A stretch of 64,000 nucleotides of DNA from Arcanobacterium_A bovis (GCF_042655305.1 NZ_JBHSLR010000009.1); one strand, 5' to 3'. Shown: positions 45,751 to 53,326, counted from the first letter of the stretch. Notes: a model not told the origin generated them from the letters alone. Translations and numbers: made by a program.

Positions 45751-46315
45751 GCGGAAACTCCCCTATTCGTTGTGCGCATGTCCATTCCACATCCGGCTCA
45801 AACGGCATCGTGCCGATGCGTGAGCATACCTCGTAGCCTGCGAAAGCACCGTCGTCACCTTCCAAAATAGACAAAGTAACTGCGCTTCCGTATTTGGTGC
45901 TGGGATAGCTTGCGCGCGTTGAATACTTTTCGCATTCGTGCAAAATAACACGCCAGGTCATTGCGCTAGAATCGACGAATCGTTCAATCGCGCATTCGAC
46001 GCCGTCGTGATCAGGGAAAGTATCTTGGTAGTCGCCGATCCACAGATAAATGATGTTGCAGTTTTCGTCCAGATCAACGGTGATGCAGGGGAACTCGTCG
46101 AAATTTGCGGTCGGATACATGGGATTCACGCCTGGCACGAAGAAGTACAAGCCACTGCCATCAAACCACCATCTAAAAGCGAGTTTGCGTGTGTCTGGTT
46201 GTTGAGGCGTCTCGGTTTGATGAGGTAGCTCGGTTTGCTGCGGGACCTCGTTCTGGTGACCGGTCTCGGTTTGATGAGGTATTTCGTTCTGGTGAGACAT
46301 TTCGTTGTTCGTCAT
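45722..46315 (-). CDS. Hypothetical protein with His-Gln repeat N-terminus
   Basis: 197 residues; family not recognised. Residues 6-41 are a low-complexity run of about six hexad-like units (MSHQNEIPHQTE, GHQNEVPQQTE, PHQTETPQQ). From residue 45 a compact domain rich in aromatic and acidic residues follows (RWWFDGSGLYFFVPGVNP; IYLWIGDYQDTFPDHDG; WRVILHECEKYSTRASYP). No signal peptide or membrane span. GAGGAG about nine bases before the ATG supports the start. It converges on the DUF5692-like gene, sharing its terminator region. Confidence 0.65.
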   Translation of the reverse strand: MTNNEMSHQNEIPHQTETGHQNEVPQQTELPHQTETPQQPDTRKLAFRWWFDGSGLYFFVPGVNPMYPTANFDEFPCITVDLDENCNIIYLWIGDYQDTFPDHDGVECAIERFVDSSAMTWRVILHECEKYSTRASYPSTKYGSAVTLSILEGDDGAFAGYEVCSRIGTMPFEPDVEWTCAQRIGEFPQKKGADRRL

Positions 46316-46320
46316 GTTGT

Positions 46321-46341
46321 ACTCCTCGTCGAGTGAACTAA
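46321..46341. repeat. Direct repeat, copy 1 (ribosome-binding region of the His-Gln gene)
   Basis: ACTCCTCGTCGAG followed by TGAACTA recurs at 47441-47461 as ACTCCTCGTCGAG plus CAAACTA, in the same orientation. On the minus strand copy 1 carries the GAGGAG ribosome-binding site of the gene at 45722-46315; copy 2 has no gene behind it. Confidence 0.6.
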
Positions 46342-46397
46342 ATTATGCTTGCATCTTAAGCAAACTATCGAATTACCACCTAAGCATTTCCCGAATC

Positions 46398-46811
46398 TTA
46401 GTTAATTATTGCAGAAACGATTGTGCCATTTCTATGCGAAAGAACTCCGATAAAGCGACCATATTTAATGTAGATATATCCGTTGCGCTGAGACTGAACA
46501 ACTCCATTGCGAGCAAGCAAACGAAGGTCAATACCCCGACTTGACGCCTGAACGTAAGCATGCTGTGTGACAGCAAACTGCCTATTCCGCAAAGACGAAA
46601 AAGCAAGAAGTTGTCCAATTCGTACGCTGCCGCCATCACTTCCCGCACACATCTGCATCGGGCACGCATAAGGCATTGGTTGCGAAATTGCTCCTTTATC
46701 CTGGTCACCAGACACTACAACATTAGTGTCGGTATCCGGTACAGACAAACCCGCGGCTCCGAGTAAGCACGACAACAGCACTGGCAAGGAATTAAAGATT
46801 GTGTGTGACAT
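46398..46811 (-). CDS. Small hypothetical protein, possibly secreted
   Basis: 137 residues, not recognised. The N-terminus FNSLPVLLSCLLGAAGLSVP is hydrophobic but lacks a basic n-region, so export is uncertain. A CPMQMC pair follows near residue 50, then a beta-like C-terminal part (LLARNGVVQSQRNGYIYIKY; FIGVLSHRNGTIVSAI) that could be an SH3-like or similar small domain. AAAGGCG six bases before the ATG supports translation. It lies alone in the accessory patch. Confidence 0.45.
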   Translation of the reverse strand: MSHTIFNSLPVLLSCLLGAAGLSVPDTDTNVVVSGDQDKGAISQPMPYACPMQMCAGSDGGSVRIGQLLAFSSLRNRQFAVTQHAYVQASSRGIDLRLLARNGVVQSQRNGYIYIKYGRFIGVLSHRNGTIVSAIIN

Positions 46812-47525
46812 ACAAAACGCCTTTCTTATATCACTCTTTCAATGGTTGTTTTAATATTTCACACACATGCCACTTAATGCTACAATTTTATATACTGAGA
46901 CGAAACACTCCTATACCCTTTCAAATTCACTAACGCTTTGCTTCGGGCTTGTACTCCTTGTGACATTCACATAAAAATATAAATGCCCGTCAGATTAAGT
47001 TACGAAAGACAGTTAGAACATCCCACAATAGCTGCTACACCTGGTTTTTGTAGCCCAGTAAAGCTAATTCATTTGGACTGGAACCCTGCACTGCCCCCCC
47101 TGTGCCAGACAGAGCAAGAGGAGGCTTTTTATTGGAGGTATGCTCGTTACTGAGGCACAAAGTAGATTGGCGCTCACACGCTTGGAGTGCGTTTATTAGT
47201 GATTGTTACTAGGCTGGCCGAGGCGCCACATAAGACCGCACGGCGATATGTGAAAGAAACTAGAATTCTAGGTTGACCCAACCGTCCCAGCCGATCTAAC
47301 CAATAGAGTCAAAAAGAGAATTTGGTCTGCACTGGCGGTTAGTAATGGTATCTAGCATAGCAACATCGCGTCTTCATTATTTATTAATAACCTATAGGAA
47401 CGTAGTCAGCTAGGAACTAGACTGGAGTTACAAGCAAATAACTCCTCGTCGAGCAAACTAGAGAATTGCTGTAGCTGCGTCAATAGTTTCTTCCATGTGA
47501 CGCTCGCTTGCATGTTATTTGATCA
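46812..47525. other. 714-base stretch without an intact gene, AT-rich and degenerate
   Basis: No intact gene supported. Copy 2 of the direct repeat is at 47441-47461. At about 47210-47350 plus-strand frames read VTRLAEAPHKTARRYVKETR, then after a frameshift a further open stretch ending ALAVSNGI, resembling a decayed helix-turn-helix protein end. A poly-C run of eight is at about 47092-47100, and a good ribosome-binding site (GGAGG before ATG at about 47141) leads only to a 19-codon frame. Confidence 0.5.
47441..47461. repeat. Direct repeat, copy 2
   Basis: See copy 1 at 46321-46341; 13 bases identical plus a near-identical seven-base tail. On the minus strand it preserves a GAGGAG site but no start codon or frame follows, so it looks like a duplicated or relic leader. 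Confidence 0.6.
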
Positions 47526-47930
47526 CTATTTAATCACTAGCGGCACCGGAGGAATCTCGAGGATTCCACACAACTGCCCCAGATATACACGAGCATACGC
47601 AGTGATTTCGGGGATTCCTCGAGTTGTAAAGAAATCACGCCAATCAGATTCCGTGATGCTACCCCTTATAGCTTCGAACGAATCGTCGTAGCGATAAGTG
47701 GCCCGCAACCCCAACTCAAATGTTGCAATACGAGCGTTCACACTATAGGTGTAAGTAATTGCAACACGATCAGAAGAAAATTCGGCGTCTCCGACTCCTA
47801 TTGCAAGCTGAACACTGATTTGTTCATCTTGTTCTATTGACGAAAAATCAAATGCTTCACCGTTTGCTTCTACTCTAATCGGCTTCACCTGAGCCAATTC
47901 AAAAGGCACATCTTTTAACGCTACTGGCAT
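47526..47930 (-). CDS. SecB-like protein of an XRE-linked module
   Basis: 134 residues, five bases behind the XRE gene and so probably translated with it. No signal peptide or membrane span. The body alternates beta strands (ISVQLAIGVGDAEFSSDRVAI; RIATFELGLRATYRYDD) and ends in a helix and a Pro-rich tail, ITAYARVYLGQLCGILEIPP followed by VPLVIK, which resembles the C-terminal helix and GLPPL motif of SecB chaperones, including the SecB-like chaperones of toxin-antitoxin-chaperone loci. The similarity is judged by eye and needs a profile or structure search. Confidence 0.55.
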   Translation of the reverse strand: MPVALKDVPFELAQVKPIRVEANGEAFDFSSIEQDEQISVQLAIGVGDAEFSSDRVAITYTYSVNARIATFELGLRATYRYDDSFEAIRGSITESDWRDFFTTRGIPEITAYARVYLGQLCGILEIPPVPLVIK

Positions 47931-47935
47931 GTTCT

Positions 47936-48295
47936 TTATACCTTGATCTGAAACGATGGAGCATCTGACATATAAATAGATGTTTCACTGATCTGATACC
48001 GTTGGTCGACTGCAAAGTTCTGTTCATAGATTGGGCTACTATCAACGATTTCATACTTGATTCCAGCCCCAACTGCGAGTGCATAGCGCCGAATAAACTG
48101 CTGGCTTGGATTTGTTACTCTTGCTTCAAACCGAGAAATCGTCGACTGACTGACAGAGAGTTTATCCGCCACATTCTGGTGCGTTAGCCCTTTACGCAAG
48201 CGCATTGCAACGAGATCTTCGATCAATTCACGATCTCGCCGCGCTTGTTCTCGCTTGGCTTTCACTGATGCCCGACGTTCTTGATTCAGTGTCAT
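47936..48295 (-). CDS. XRE-family helix-turn-helix regulator (antitoxin-like)
   Basis: 119 residues from the ATG at 48295 (AGGA nine bases upstream; a TTG seven codons earlier is possible). A basic coiled N-terminus (QERRASVKAKREQARRDREL) leads to the XRE domain RLRKGLTHQNVADKLSVSQS with TISRFEARVTNP. After it comes a 35-residue tail, YEIVDSSPIYEQNFAVDQRY and ISETSIYMSDAPSFQIKV, longer than a bare XRE repressor and comparable to the chaperone-addiction tails of HigA-type antitoxins served by SecB-like chaperones. That function is inference. Confidence 0.8.
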   Translation of the reverse strand: MTLNQERRASVKAKREQARRDRELIEDLVAMRLRKGLTHQNVADKLSVSQSTISRFEARVTNPSQQFIRRYALAVGAGIKYEIVDSSPIYEQNFAVDQRYQISETSIYMSDAPSFQIKV

Positions 48296-48352
48296 AGTTT
48301 CTGATCCTACTCCCAATATGCATGAGATGCATACAGAGCTACTATGTCATAG

Positions 48353-48526
48353 TTAACTGTCATTTGTAAAGCGTTCAGCCCATGAAAAACATCTATCCAT
48401 CGCTTCATCCATACGCTGATCCTGTAGTGCGTTAAGACGTTTGTTGTGGTCTTGCTTCACATGCATGAGCAGTGAAACAATCCCTTCAAAAGGCGGCTGA
48501 ACCGGCTCCACAACATAGACACGCAC
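48353..48526 (-). CDS. Small hypothetical protein upstream of the XRE gene
   Basis: 57 residues from a GTG at 48526 that has AAGGA eight bases upstream; stop 57 bases before the XRE ATG. Sequence includes YVVEPVQPPFEGIVSLLMHV and a charged helix-like second half with SWAERFTND at the end. Not recognised. In a toxin-antitoxin-chaperone locus this would be the toxin position, but it is short for HigB-type toxins. It could be a truncated toxin, a small regulator, or not coding. Confidence 0.4.
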   Translation of the reverse strand: MRVYVVEPVQPPFEGIVSLLMHVKQDHNKRLNALQDQRMDEAMDRCFSWAERFTNDS

Positions 48527-48548
48527 CCGATAGTTCCTTATATACAAC

Positions 48549-48580
48549 GGTGGGCTGGGATCAATTGATCCCAGCCCACC
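48549..48580 (-). terminator. Perfect palindromic terminator after rplQ
   Basis: A 32-bp perfect palindrome (arms GGTGGGCTGGGATCAA and TTGATCCCAGCCCACC) lies 35 bases after the rplQ stop. On the minus strand GTTGTATATAAGG follows, a weak U-tract, and the small gene at 48526 begins right behind it, so readthrough could feed the XRE unit. Confidence 0.75.
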
Positions 48581-48614
48581 CGTATAGGTATGTCACCAGC
48601 TAATTAAGCTAGAT

Positions 48615-49160
48615 TCACTTGGCTTCGTCAGCTGCCTCGGTTTCCTCAGCAACTTCTTCTGCTGGAGCTTCGGCCTCAACAGCTTCTTCAGCTGCTTCGG
48701 TCTCTTCAACAGCAGTCTCTTCAACCTTTGCTTCTTCTTCCTTAGCTGCAGCATGCTCGGCAACCTTCTCGGCTTCCTTCACAACTGCCTGCTTTGGCGA
48801 AACTGGCTCAAGTACGAGCGAGATCTCAGCCATTGGGGCGTTGTCACCGCGGCGGTTTGGAAGCTTCACGATGCGGGTGTATCCACCGTTGCGCTCAGCA
48901 AACTTTGGAGCAAGCTCTTCGAACAGGATGTAAGCGGTTTCGCGGTCGCGCAGCACCTTGAGAGCGAGACGACGGTTGTGGGTGTCGCCCTTCTTTGCCT
49001 TGGTGATGAGCTTTTCCATGTATGGGCGTACACGCTTTGCTTTAGCTTCGGTTGTTACAACGGATTCGTTGTGGATGAGCTGACGGCACATATTTGCAAT
49101 GATTAGACGCTCATGTGCCGGGGAACCACCCAGGCGTGCACCCTTTGTGGGCTTAGGCAT
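48615..49160 (-). CDS. rplQ: 50S ribosomal protein L17
   Basis: 181 residues. The L17 core (KGARLGGSPAHERLIIANMC; HNRRLALKVLRDRETAYILF; NGGYTRIVKLPNRRGDNAPM) ends near residue 125. A 60-residue Ala/Glu-rich acidic tail follows, longer than in most relatives. It is the last gene of the alpha operon, 31 bases after rpoA. Confidence 0.97.
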   Translation of the reverse strand: MPKPTKGARLGGSPAHERLIIANMCRQLIHNESVVTTEAKAKRVRPYMEKLITKAKKGDTHNRRLALKVLRDRETAYILFEELAPKFAERNGGYTRIVKLPNRRGDNAPMAEISLVLEPVSPKQAVVKEAEKVAEHAAAKEEEAKVEETAVEETEAAEEAVEAEAPAEEVAEETEAADEAK

Positions 49161-49191
49161 TGTTTCTCCTAGAAATTATTGTGCAGAACCC

Positions 49192-50193
49192 TTAGCCCTG
49201 CAGATCGTCACTGAAAGTCATTGAGTAGTCGTCGCCGTAAGCGGAAACGAAACCAGCTGGGGAATCCTTCAAACGCAGATCGAGCTTTGCAAGTTCGTCC
49301 TTGACGTCTTCGATCGACTTTGCGCCAAAGTTGCGGATATCCAACAAGTCAGCTTCAGAGCGAAGTACCAGTTCACCGATGGTGTGGATTCCTTCGCGCT
49401 GCAAGCAGTTCTGCGAACGTGCTGGCAGGTTAAGAATCGTAATTGGACGCTGCAGATCAGAGGACTGAGTCTCCTGAACTGGGGCTTCCTTAAGCTCAAG
49501 GCCTTCGACTTCTTCGTTGAGTTCAGTGCAAAGACCGAACAGCTCGACGAGCGTCTTACCAGCGGACGCAAATGCATCACGTGGAAGCATCGATGCCTTC
49601 GTTTCAACATCAACAATGAGCTTGTCGAAATCGGTGCGCTGACCAACACGAGTTGCCTCAACCTTGTAGGAAACCTTCACAACCGGCGAATAAATCGAAT
49701 CAACCGGGATGCGCCCAATTTCGTACTCTGGCGAGTTGTTCTGTGCTGCGGAAACGTAACCACGTCCACGCTCAACAGTCAGATCGATCTCGATCTTGCC
49801 CTTTTCATTCAAAGTGGCGATCACAAGATCAGGGTTGTGGATCTCTACACCTGCAGGAGGAGTGATATCCGAGGCGAGCACCTGTCCTGGACCTTGCTTG
49901 CGCAGGTACATGAGAACTGGCTCGTCATGCTCAGAGGTTACAACCAAATCCTTGAGGTTAAGGATGATCTCCGCTACGTCTTCCTTGCATCCCTCGATGG
50001 TGGAGAACTCATGGAGTACACCATCAATGTGGATCGACGTAACAGCCGAACCTGGAATCGAAGAAAGCAATGTACGGCGAAGCGAGTTACCCAGCGTGTA
50101 ACCAAATCCTGGCTCCAGCGGGTTTAGGGTAAAGCGAGAACGAGTCTCGGAGACCTTTTCTTCGGTCAGCATTGGACGCTGTTCGATGATCAC
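49192..50193 (-). CDS. rpoA: RNA polymerase alpha subunit
   Basis: 333 residues: N-terminal assembly domain (RFTLNPLEPGFGYTLGNSLR; SIHIDGVLHEFSTIEGCKED) and C-terminal helix-hairpin-helix domain (LPARSQNCLQREGIHTIGEL; IRNFGAKSIEDVKDELAKL) that binds UP elements and activators. It lies between rpsK and rplQ; rpsD, which often sits between rpsK and rpoA, is absent here. Confidence 0.98.
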   Translation of the reverse strand: MIIEQRPMLTEEKVSETRSRFTLNPLEPGFGYTLGNSLRRTLLSSIPGSAVTSIHIDGVLHEFSTIEGCKEDVAEIILNLKDLVVTSEHDEPVLMYLRKQGPGQVLASDITPPAGVEIHNPDLVIATLNEKGKIEIDLTVERGRGYVSAAQNNSPEYEIGRIPVDSIYSPVVKVSYKVEATRVGQRTDFDKLIVDVETKASMLPRDAFASAGKTLVELFGLCTELNEEVEGLELKEAPVQETQSSDLQRPITILNLPARSQNCLQREGIHTIGELVLRSEADLLDIRNFGAKSIEDVKDELAKLDLRLKDSPAGFVSAYGDDYSMTFSDDLQG

Positions 50194-50269
50194 TGTGTTT
50201 TCCTTTCGCAGACGCCCACTATATGACGTCTATTTCCGTTTCCGAGCTGGTGTTTCCACCAGCGGAATG

Positions 50270-50303
50270 GGTAACTACTACCCGAAATAGGTAACTACTA
50301 CCC
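50270..50303. repeat. Tandem 14-bp repeat in the rpoA-rpsK gap
   Basis: GGTAACTACTACCC occurs at 50270-50283 and again at 50290-50303, 20 bp apart, between rpsK and rpoA. A short inverted repeat GCTGGT/ACCAGC (50246-50251 and 50258-50263) is next to it. Could be a control site for rpoA-rplQ. Confidence 0.5.
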
Positions 50304-50329
50304 TGGAAGGGGCATAACACCCCAAAGCA

Positions 50330-50725
50330 TCAAACGCGACGGCGCTTGGGTGGACGGCAACCGTTGTGAGCCTGTGGAGTCACATCAGAGATCGAGGTAA
50401 CTTCCAGACCGGAAGCGGTCAGAGAACGGATTGCGGTTTCGCGACCAGATCCTGGACCCTTCACGAAAACGTCAACTTTCTTCATACCCTGATCCATTGC
50501 ACGGCGAGCAGCGTTTTCAGCAGCGAGCTGCGCAGCGTACGGCGTGGACTTACGGGAGCCCTTGAAACCCACCATACCGGACGAGCACGTTGCAATAACT
50601 TCGCCCTTTGGATCGGTGATGGAAACGATTGTGTTGTTGAAGGTCGACTTAATATGAGCCTGACCTGTTGTTACATTCTTGCGCACATTGCGGCGCGGGC
50701 GACGCGCCTGTGTCTTAGGTGGCAT
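50330..50725 (-). CDS. rpsK: 30S ribosomal protein S11
   Basis: 131 residues with the S11 core HIKSTFNNTIVSITDPKGEV, SSGMVGFKGSRKSTPYAAQL and the basic end NGCRPPKRRRV, located at the platform near the 3-prime end of 16S rRNA. Follows rpsM by 52 bases in the alpha operon. Confidence 0.98.
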   Translation of the reverse strand: MPPKTQARRPRRNVRKNVTTGQAHIKSTFNNTIVSITDPKGEVIATCSSGMVGFKGSRKSTPYAAQLAAENAARRAMDQGMKKVDVFVKGPGSGRETAIRSLTASGLEVTSISDVTPQAHNGCRPPKRRRV

Positions 50726-50777
50726 TCTAAATATCTCCTGAAATAATCGTCGATTCGCGCCCTATCGGGCGGAACTA

Positions 50778-51149
50778 CTACTTCTTCTTCTTACCTGCAA
50801 CGGTACGCTTTGGTCCCTTACGGGTACGTGCGTTCGTCTTGGTGCGCTGACCATGTACCGGCAGACCACGACGGTGACGAAGACCTTGATAGCAACCAAT
50901 CTCGATCTTACGGCGAATATCAGCCTGAACTTCACGGCGGAGATCGCCTTCAACCTTGTAGTTCTCATCGATGTGGTTCTTGAGCTTGACCAAATCGTCT
51001 TCAGAGAGATCCTTCACGCGGGTATCTGGATTAACTCCAGTTGCGGCAAGAGTTTCATGCGCGCGCGTGCGGCCGATGCCAAAAATGTATGTAAGCGCAA
51101 TTTCTACTCGCTTTTCGCGAGGCAAATCAACGCCAGATAGACGTGCCAT
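50778..51149 (-). CDS. rpsM: 30S ribosomal protein S13
   Basis: 123 residues starting MARLSGVDLPREKRVEIALT at 51149, with GAGGAG nine bases upstream; a longer in-frame start is rejected. IFGIGRTRAHETLAATGVN and RHRRGLPVHGQRTKTNARTR are S13 hallmarks. The Lys-rich tail KRTVAGKKKK contacts tRNA at the subunit interface. Confidence 0.97.
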   Translation of the reverse strand: MARLSGVDLPREKRVEIALTYIFGIGRTRAHETLAATGVNPDTRVKDLSEDDLVKLKNHIDENYKVEGDLRREVQADIRRKIEIGCYQGLRHRRGLPVHGQRTKTNARTRKGPKRTVAGKKKK

Positions 51150-51192
51150 TCTTATTGGCTCCTCATTGTCCATTCCGAAGGTGTGGAACACT

Positions 51193-51234
51193 GCAACCCC
51201 AGATAAGGGCCTCGGCCTTCGGACCGAGGGTTGC
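51193..51234 (-). promoter_or_regulatory. Structured leader between rpmJ and rpsM
   Basis: GCAACCC (51193-51199) pairs with GGGTTGC (51228-51234), and inside it CTCGG (51211-51215) pairs with CCGAG (51224-51228). The structure lies 44 bases before the rpsM start and could be a translational control element, as alpha-operon leaders often are. Unproven. Confidence 0.4.
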
Positions 51235-51289
51235 GCTGTGCGCTAGCAGTGCTAGTACATCTCCCCCGCCAAAACGAGGGATGCCAGAA

Positions 51290-51406
51290 TTAACCCTGGC
51301 GCTGCTTGTGCCGCGGATTTGAGTCACAAATGACCATAACGCGACCGTGACGACGGATAATCTTGCAATGTTCGCAAATCCGCTTCACGCTTGGTTTGAC
51401 CTTCAT
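51290..51406 (-). CDS. rpmJ: 50S ribosomal protein L36
   Basis: 38 residues, MKVKPSVKRICEHCKIIRRH and then GRVMVICDSNPRHKQRQG. The zinc ligands Cys11, Cys14, Cys27 and His33 are all present (the C+ form). It lies between infA and rpsM as usual. Confidence 0.97.
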   Translation of the reverse strand: MKVKPSVKRICEHCKIIRRHGRVMVICDSNPRHKQRQG

Positions 51407-51456
51407 AGTGTCTTTCCTTTGCCGATTTCGAGAATCAGCAGATTGACTCGACGGGC

Positions 51457-51678
51457 TTACTTGTAGCGATAAACGATCCGACCACGACTTAAATCGTAGG
51501 GCGTGAGCTCTACGACGACGCGATCTTCTGGAAGGATCTTGATGTAGTGCTGACGCATCTTACCTGAGATGTGAGCAAGCACTTGATGCCCATTCTCCAG
51601 CTCGACTTTAAACATCGCATTTGGGAGCGCCTCAAGGACGGTTCCCTCTACTTCGATGACGCCTTCTTTTTTCGCCAT
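51457..51678 (-). CDS. infA: Translation initiation factor IF-1
   Basis: 73 residues, an S1/OB-fold protein: KEGVIEVEGTVLEALPNAMF, VLAHISGKMRQHYIKILPED and VELTPYDLSRGRIVYRYK. It binds the A site of the 30S subunit during initiation. It is 50 bases before rpmJ and about 226 bases after map, a gap with no evident gene that may hold a promoter. Confidence 0.98.
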   Translation of the reverse strand: MAKKEGVIEVEGTVLEALPNAMFKVELENGHQVLAHISGKMRQHYIKILPEDRVVVELTPYDLSRGRIVYRYK

Positions 51679-51904
51679 GTTACCCGCTTACTTTGCATTT
51701 TCTTACTTTGCCAGCTAGCGAAAGCCAACCGGCAGGCACCTTGCAAAACATACAAAGCACCAACGATCAATTCTACGGTATAGAAGGGCTTTTGGAAAAG
51801 GGAGAATATGGTGTAGCTCGTCACGCTCCGTTTTCACTGAGCAATAGTCCTACTGCACCACGGTTCTAAGGGGCCACAGCGCATGAGTAGCGCAGTTCGT
51901 GAGT

Positions 51905-52744
51905 TCAGTCGAGCGGGACGACGTCGATGCCGTACTTTGCGAGCTGCGCCGCACCACCGTCGTCGGCAGAAAGCACCCACACGCCACCGGAGTGTAAGGC
52001 TACCTGGTGCTCCCAGTGGCAAGCGTCTGATCCATCGCGGGTGACGACGGTCCAGCCGTCGCCGAGGGTGCGGTACGCTTGACTTTTTTGCGCAAGTATC
52101 GGCTCGATGCACAGCACCATGCCTGTTTTGAGCTTCGGTCCACGGCCTGCGGTGCGGAAATTGAGCACATCGGGAGCCATATGCATTTGGGTGCCAATAC
52201 CATGCCCGATAAAATCTTCCACGATATCAGGGCGAACCGCGGGCTCTAAGCTCGTGATATAGTCGTCAATCGCGTTGCCAATATCGGAAACGTACTTCCC
52301 TGTTGCCATCGCGGCGATCCCCCGCCACATGGCCTCTTTGGTGATTGCCGAAAGTTTCTCGCGACGCTCGCGCACGGCGTCGTCTCCACCTGGAAGAACG
52401 CGCGTGAAGCAGGCGTCTGCGTGCCAGCCGTTAAGCACAGCTCCGCAGTCCATCGAAACAATATCGCCAGGTTGAAGTACTTGCTCACCTGGAATCCCGT
52501 GCACTATCGTGTCGTTGACCGAAATGCAGGTTTGGCGAGGATAGTCGTAATAGCCGAAAAAGTTCGACTTTGCGCCGTGTGATTGCAGCACGTCACGAGC
52601 AATATCATCAAGTTCACCAGTGGTCATACCAGGTGCGATTGCGGCATCGAGAGCCTTGTGAATACTGGCGACGACGAGCGCAGACTTGCGCATCTGCCGG
52701 ATTTCATCGTCGGACTTCAACTCGATTTTTGCGCTATTAAACAT
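51905..52744 (-). CDS. map: Methionine aminopeptidase, type I
   Basis: 279 residues, removing N-terminal Met from new proteins. Metal ligands are visible in IVSMDCGAVLNGWHADACF (two Asp), FIGHGIGTQMH (His), LCIEPIL (Glu) and HWEHQVAL (Glu). It is three bases after adk in the secY-adk-map string. Confidence 0.97.
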   Translation of the reverse strand: MFNSAKIELKSDDEIRQMRKSALVVASIHKALDAAIAPGMTTGELDDIARDVLQSHGAKSNFFGYYDYPRQTCISVNDTIVHGIPGEQVLQPGDIVSMDCGAVLNGWHADACFTRVLPGGDDAVRERREKLSAITKEAMWRGIAAMATGKYVSDIGNAIDDYITSLEPAVRPDIVEDFIGHGIGTQMHMAPDVLNFRTAGRGPKLKTGMVLCIEPILAQKSQAYRTLGDGWTVVTRDGSDACHWEHQVALHSGGVWVLSADDGGAAQLAKYGIDVVPLD

Positions 52745-52747
52745 GAC

Positions 52748-53326
52748 TCAGCCGAGGAATGATTCGAGTGCTGATACGAGACGATTGAGCACGTCGTCGA
52801 TCGTGCCAGTGCCATCAACTGGCAGCAGAATGCCACGTTCGCGGTATACGTCGGTGAGTGGCGCTGTAGCGGCGTGGTAGACCTCGATGCGGTGACGGAT
52901 CACCTCTTCGGTATCGTCAGCACGATCTTCGACCTGTGCGCGGTGCAGCAGACGCCCAACAATCTCCTCATCAGGAATCGAGAGTTCAATGACGGCGTCA
53001 AGTTTTTCGCCACGCTCTTCAAGCATTGCGTCGAGGGCATCTACCTGGTGGAGATTGCGTGGGTATCCGTCGAGTAGGAAACCGGCCGCGACGTCGTCTT
53101 GGCTCAAACGATCGCGCACGAGCGCGTCGGTCACTTCGTCAGGAACTAAGTTGCCGTTGTCGATATAGGACGCAGCTAGTTTTCCGAGCTCAGTTTGCTC
53201 AGCAATATGAGAACGGAAAATTGCACCGGTAGAAATATTGGGAATATTAAGTTTTTCGGTAAGAACTTTTGCCTGGGTGCCCTTTCCCGCTCCGGGAGGA
53301 CCAACCATAACAAAACGTGCTTTCAT
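52748..53326 (-). CDS. adk: Adenylate kinase, short-lid form
   Basis: 192 residues. P-loop MVGPPGAGKGTQAKVLTEKL, NMP region ISTGAIFRSHIAEQT, DGYPRNLHQVDALD and RAQVEDRADDTEEVIRHR. The lid is short with no Cys zinc site, as in mycobacterial enzymes. Start overlaps the secY stop by four bases (ATGA). Confidence 0.97.
   Translation of the reverse strand: MKARFVMVGPPGAGKGTQAKVLTEKLNIPNISTGAIFRSHIAEQTELGKLAASYIDNGNLVPDEVTDALVRDRLSQDDVAAGFLLDGYPRNLHQVDALDAMLEERGEKLDAVIELSIPDEEIVGRLLHRAQVEDRADDTEEVIRHRIEVYHAATAPLTDVYRERGILLPVDGTGTIDDVLNRLVSALESFLG

Noticed and set aside
46812..47525. tRNA gene or attachment site in the degenerate region
   Set aside because: No cloverleaf-like arms or TTCGA-type T-loop found on inspection; only short direct repeats.
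47497..47691. 64-codon plus-strand open frame
   Set aside because: Antisense to the SecB-like gene, with no ribosome-binding site.
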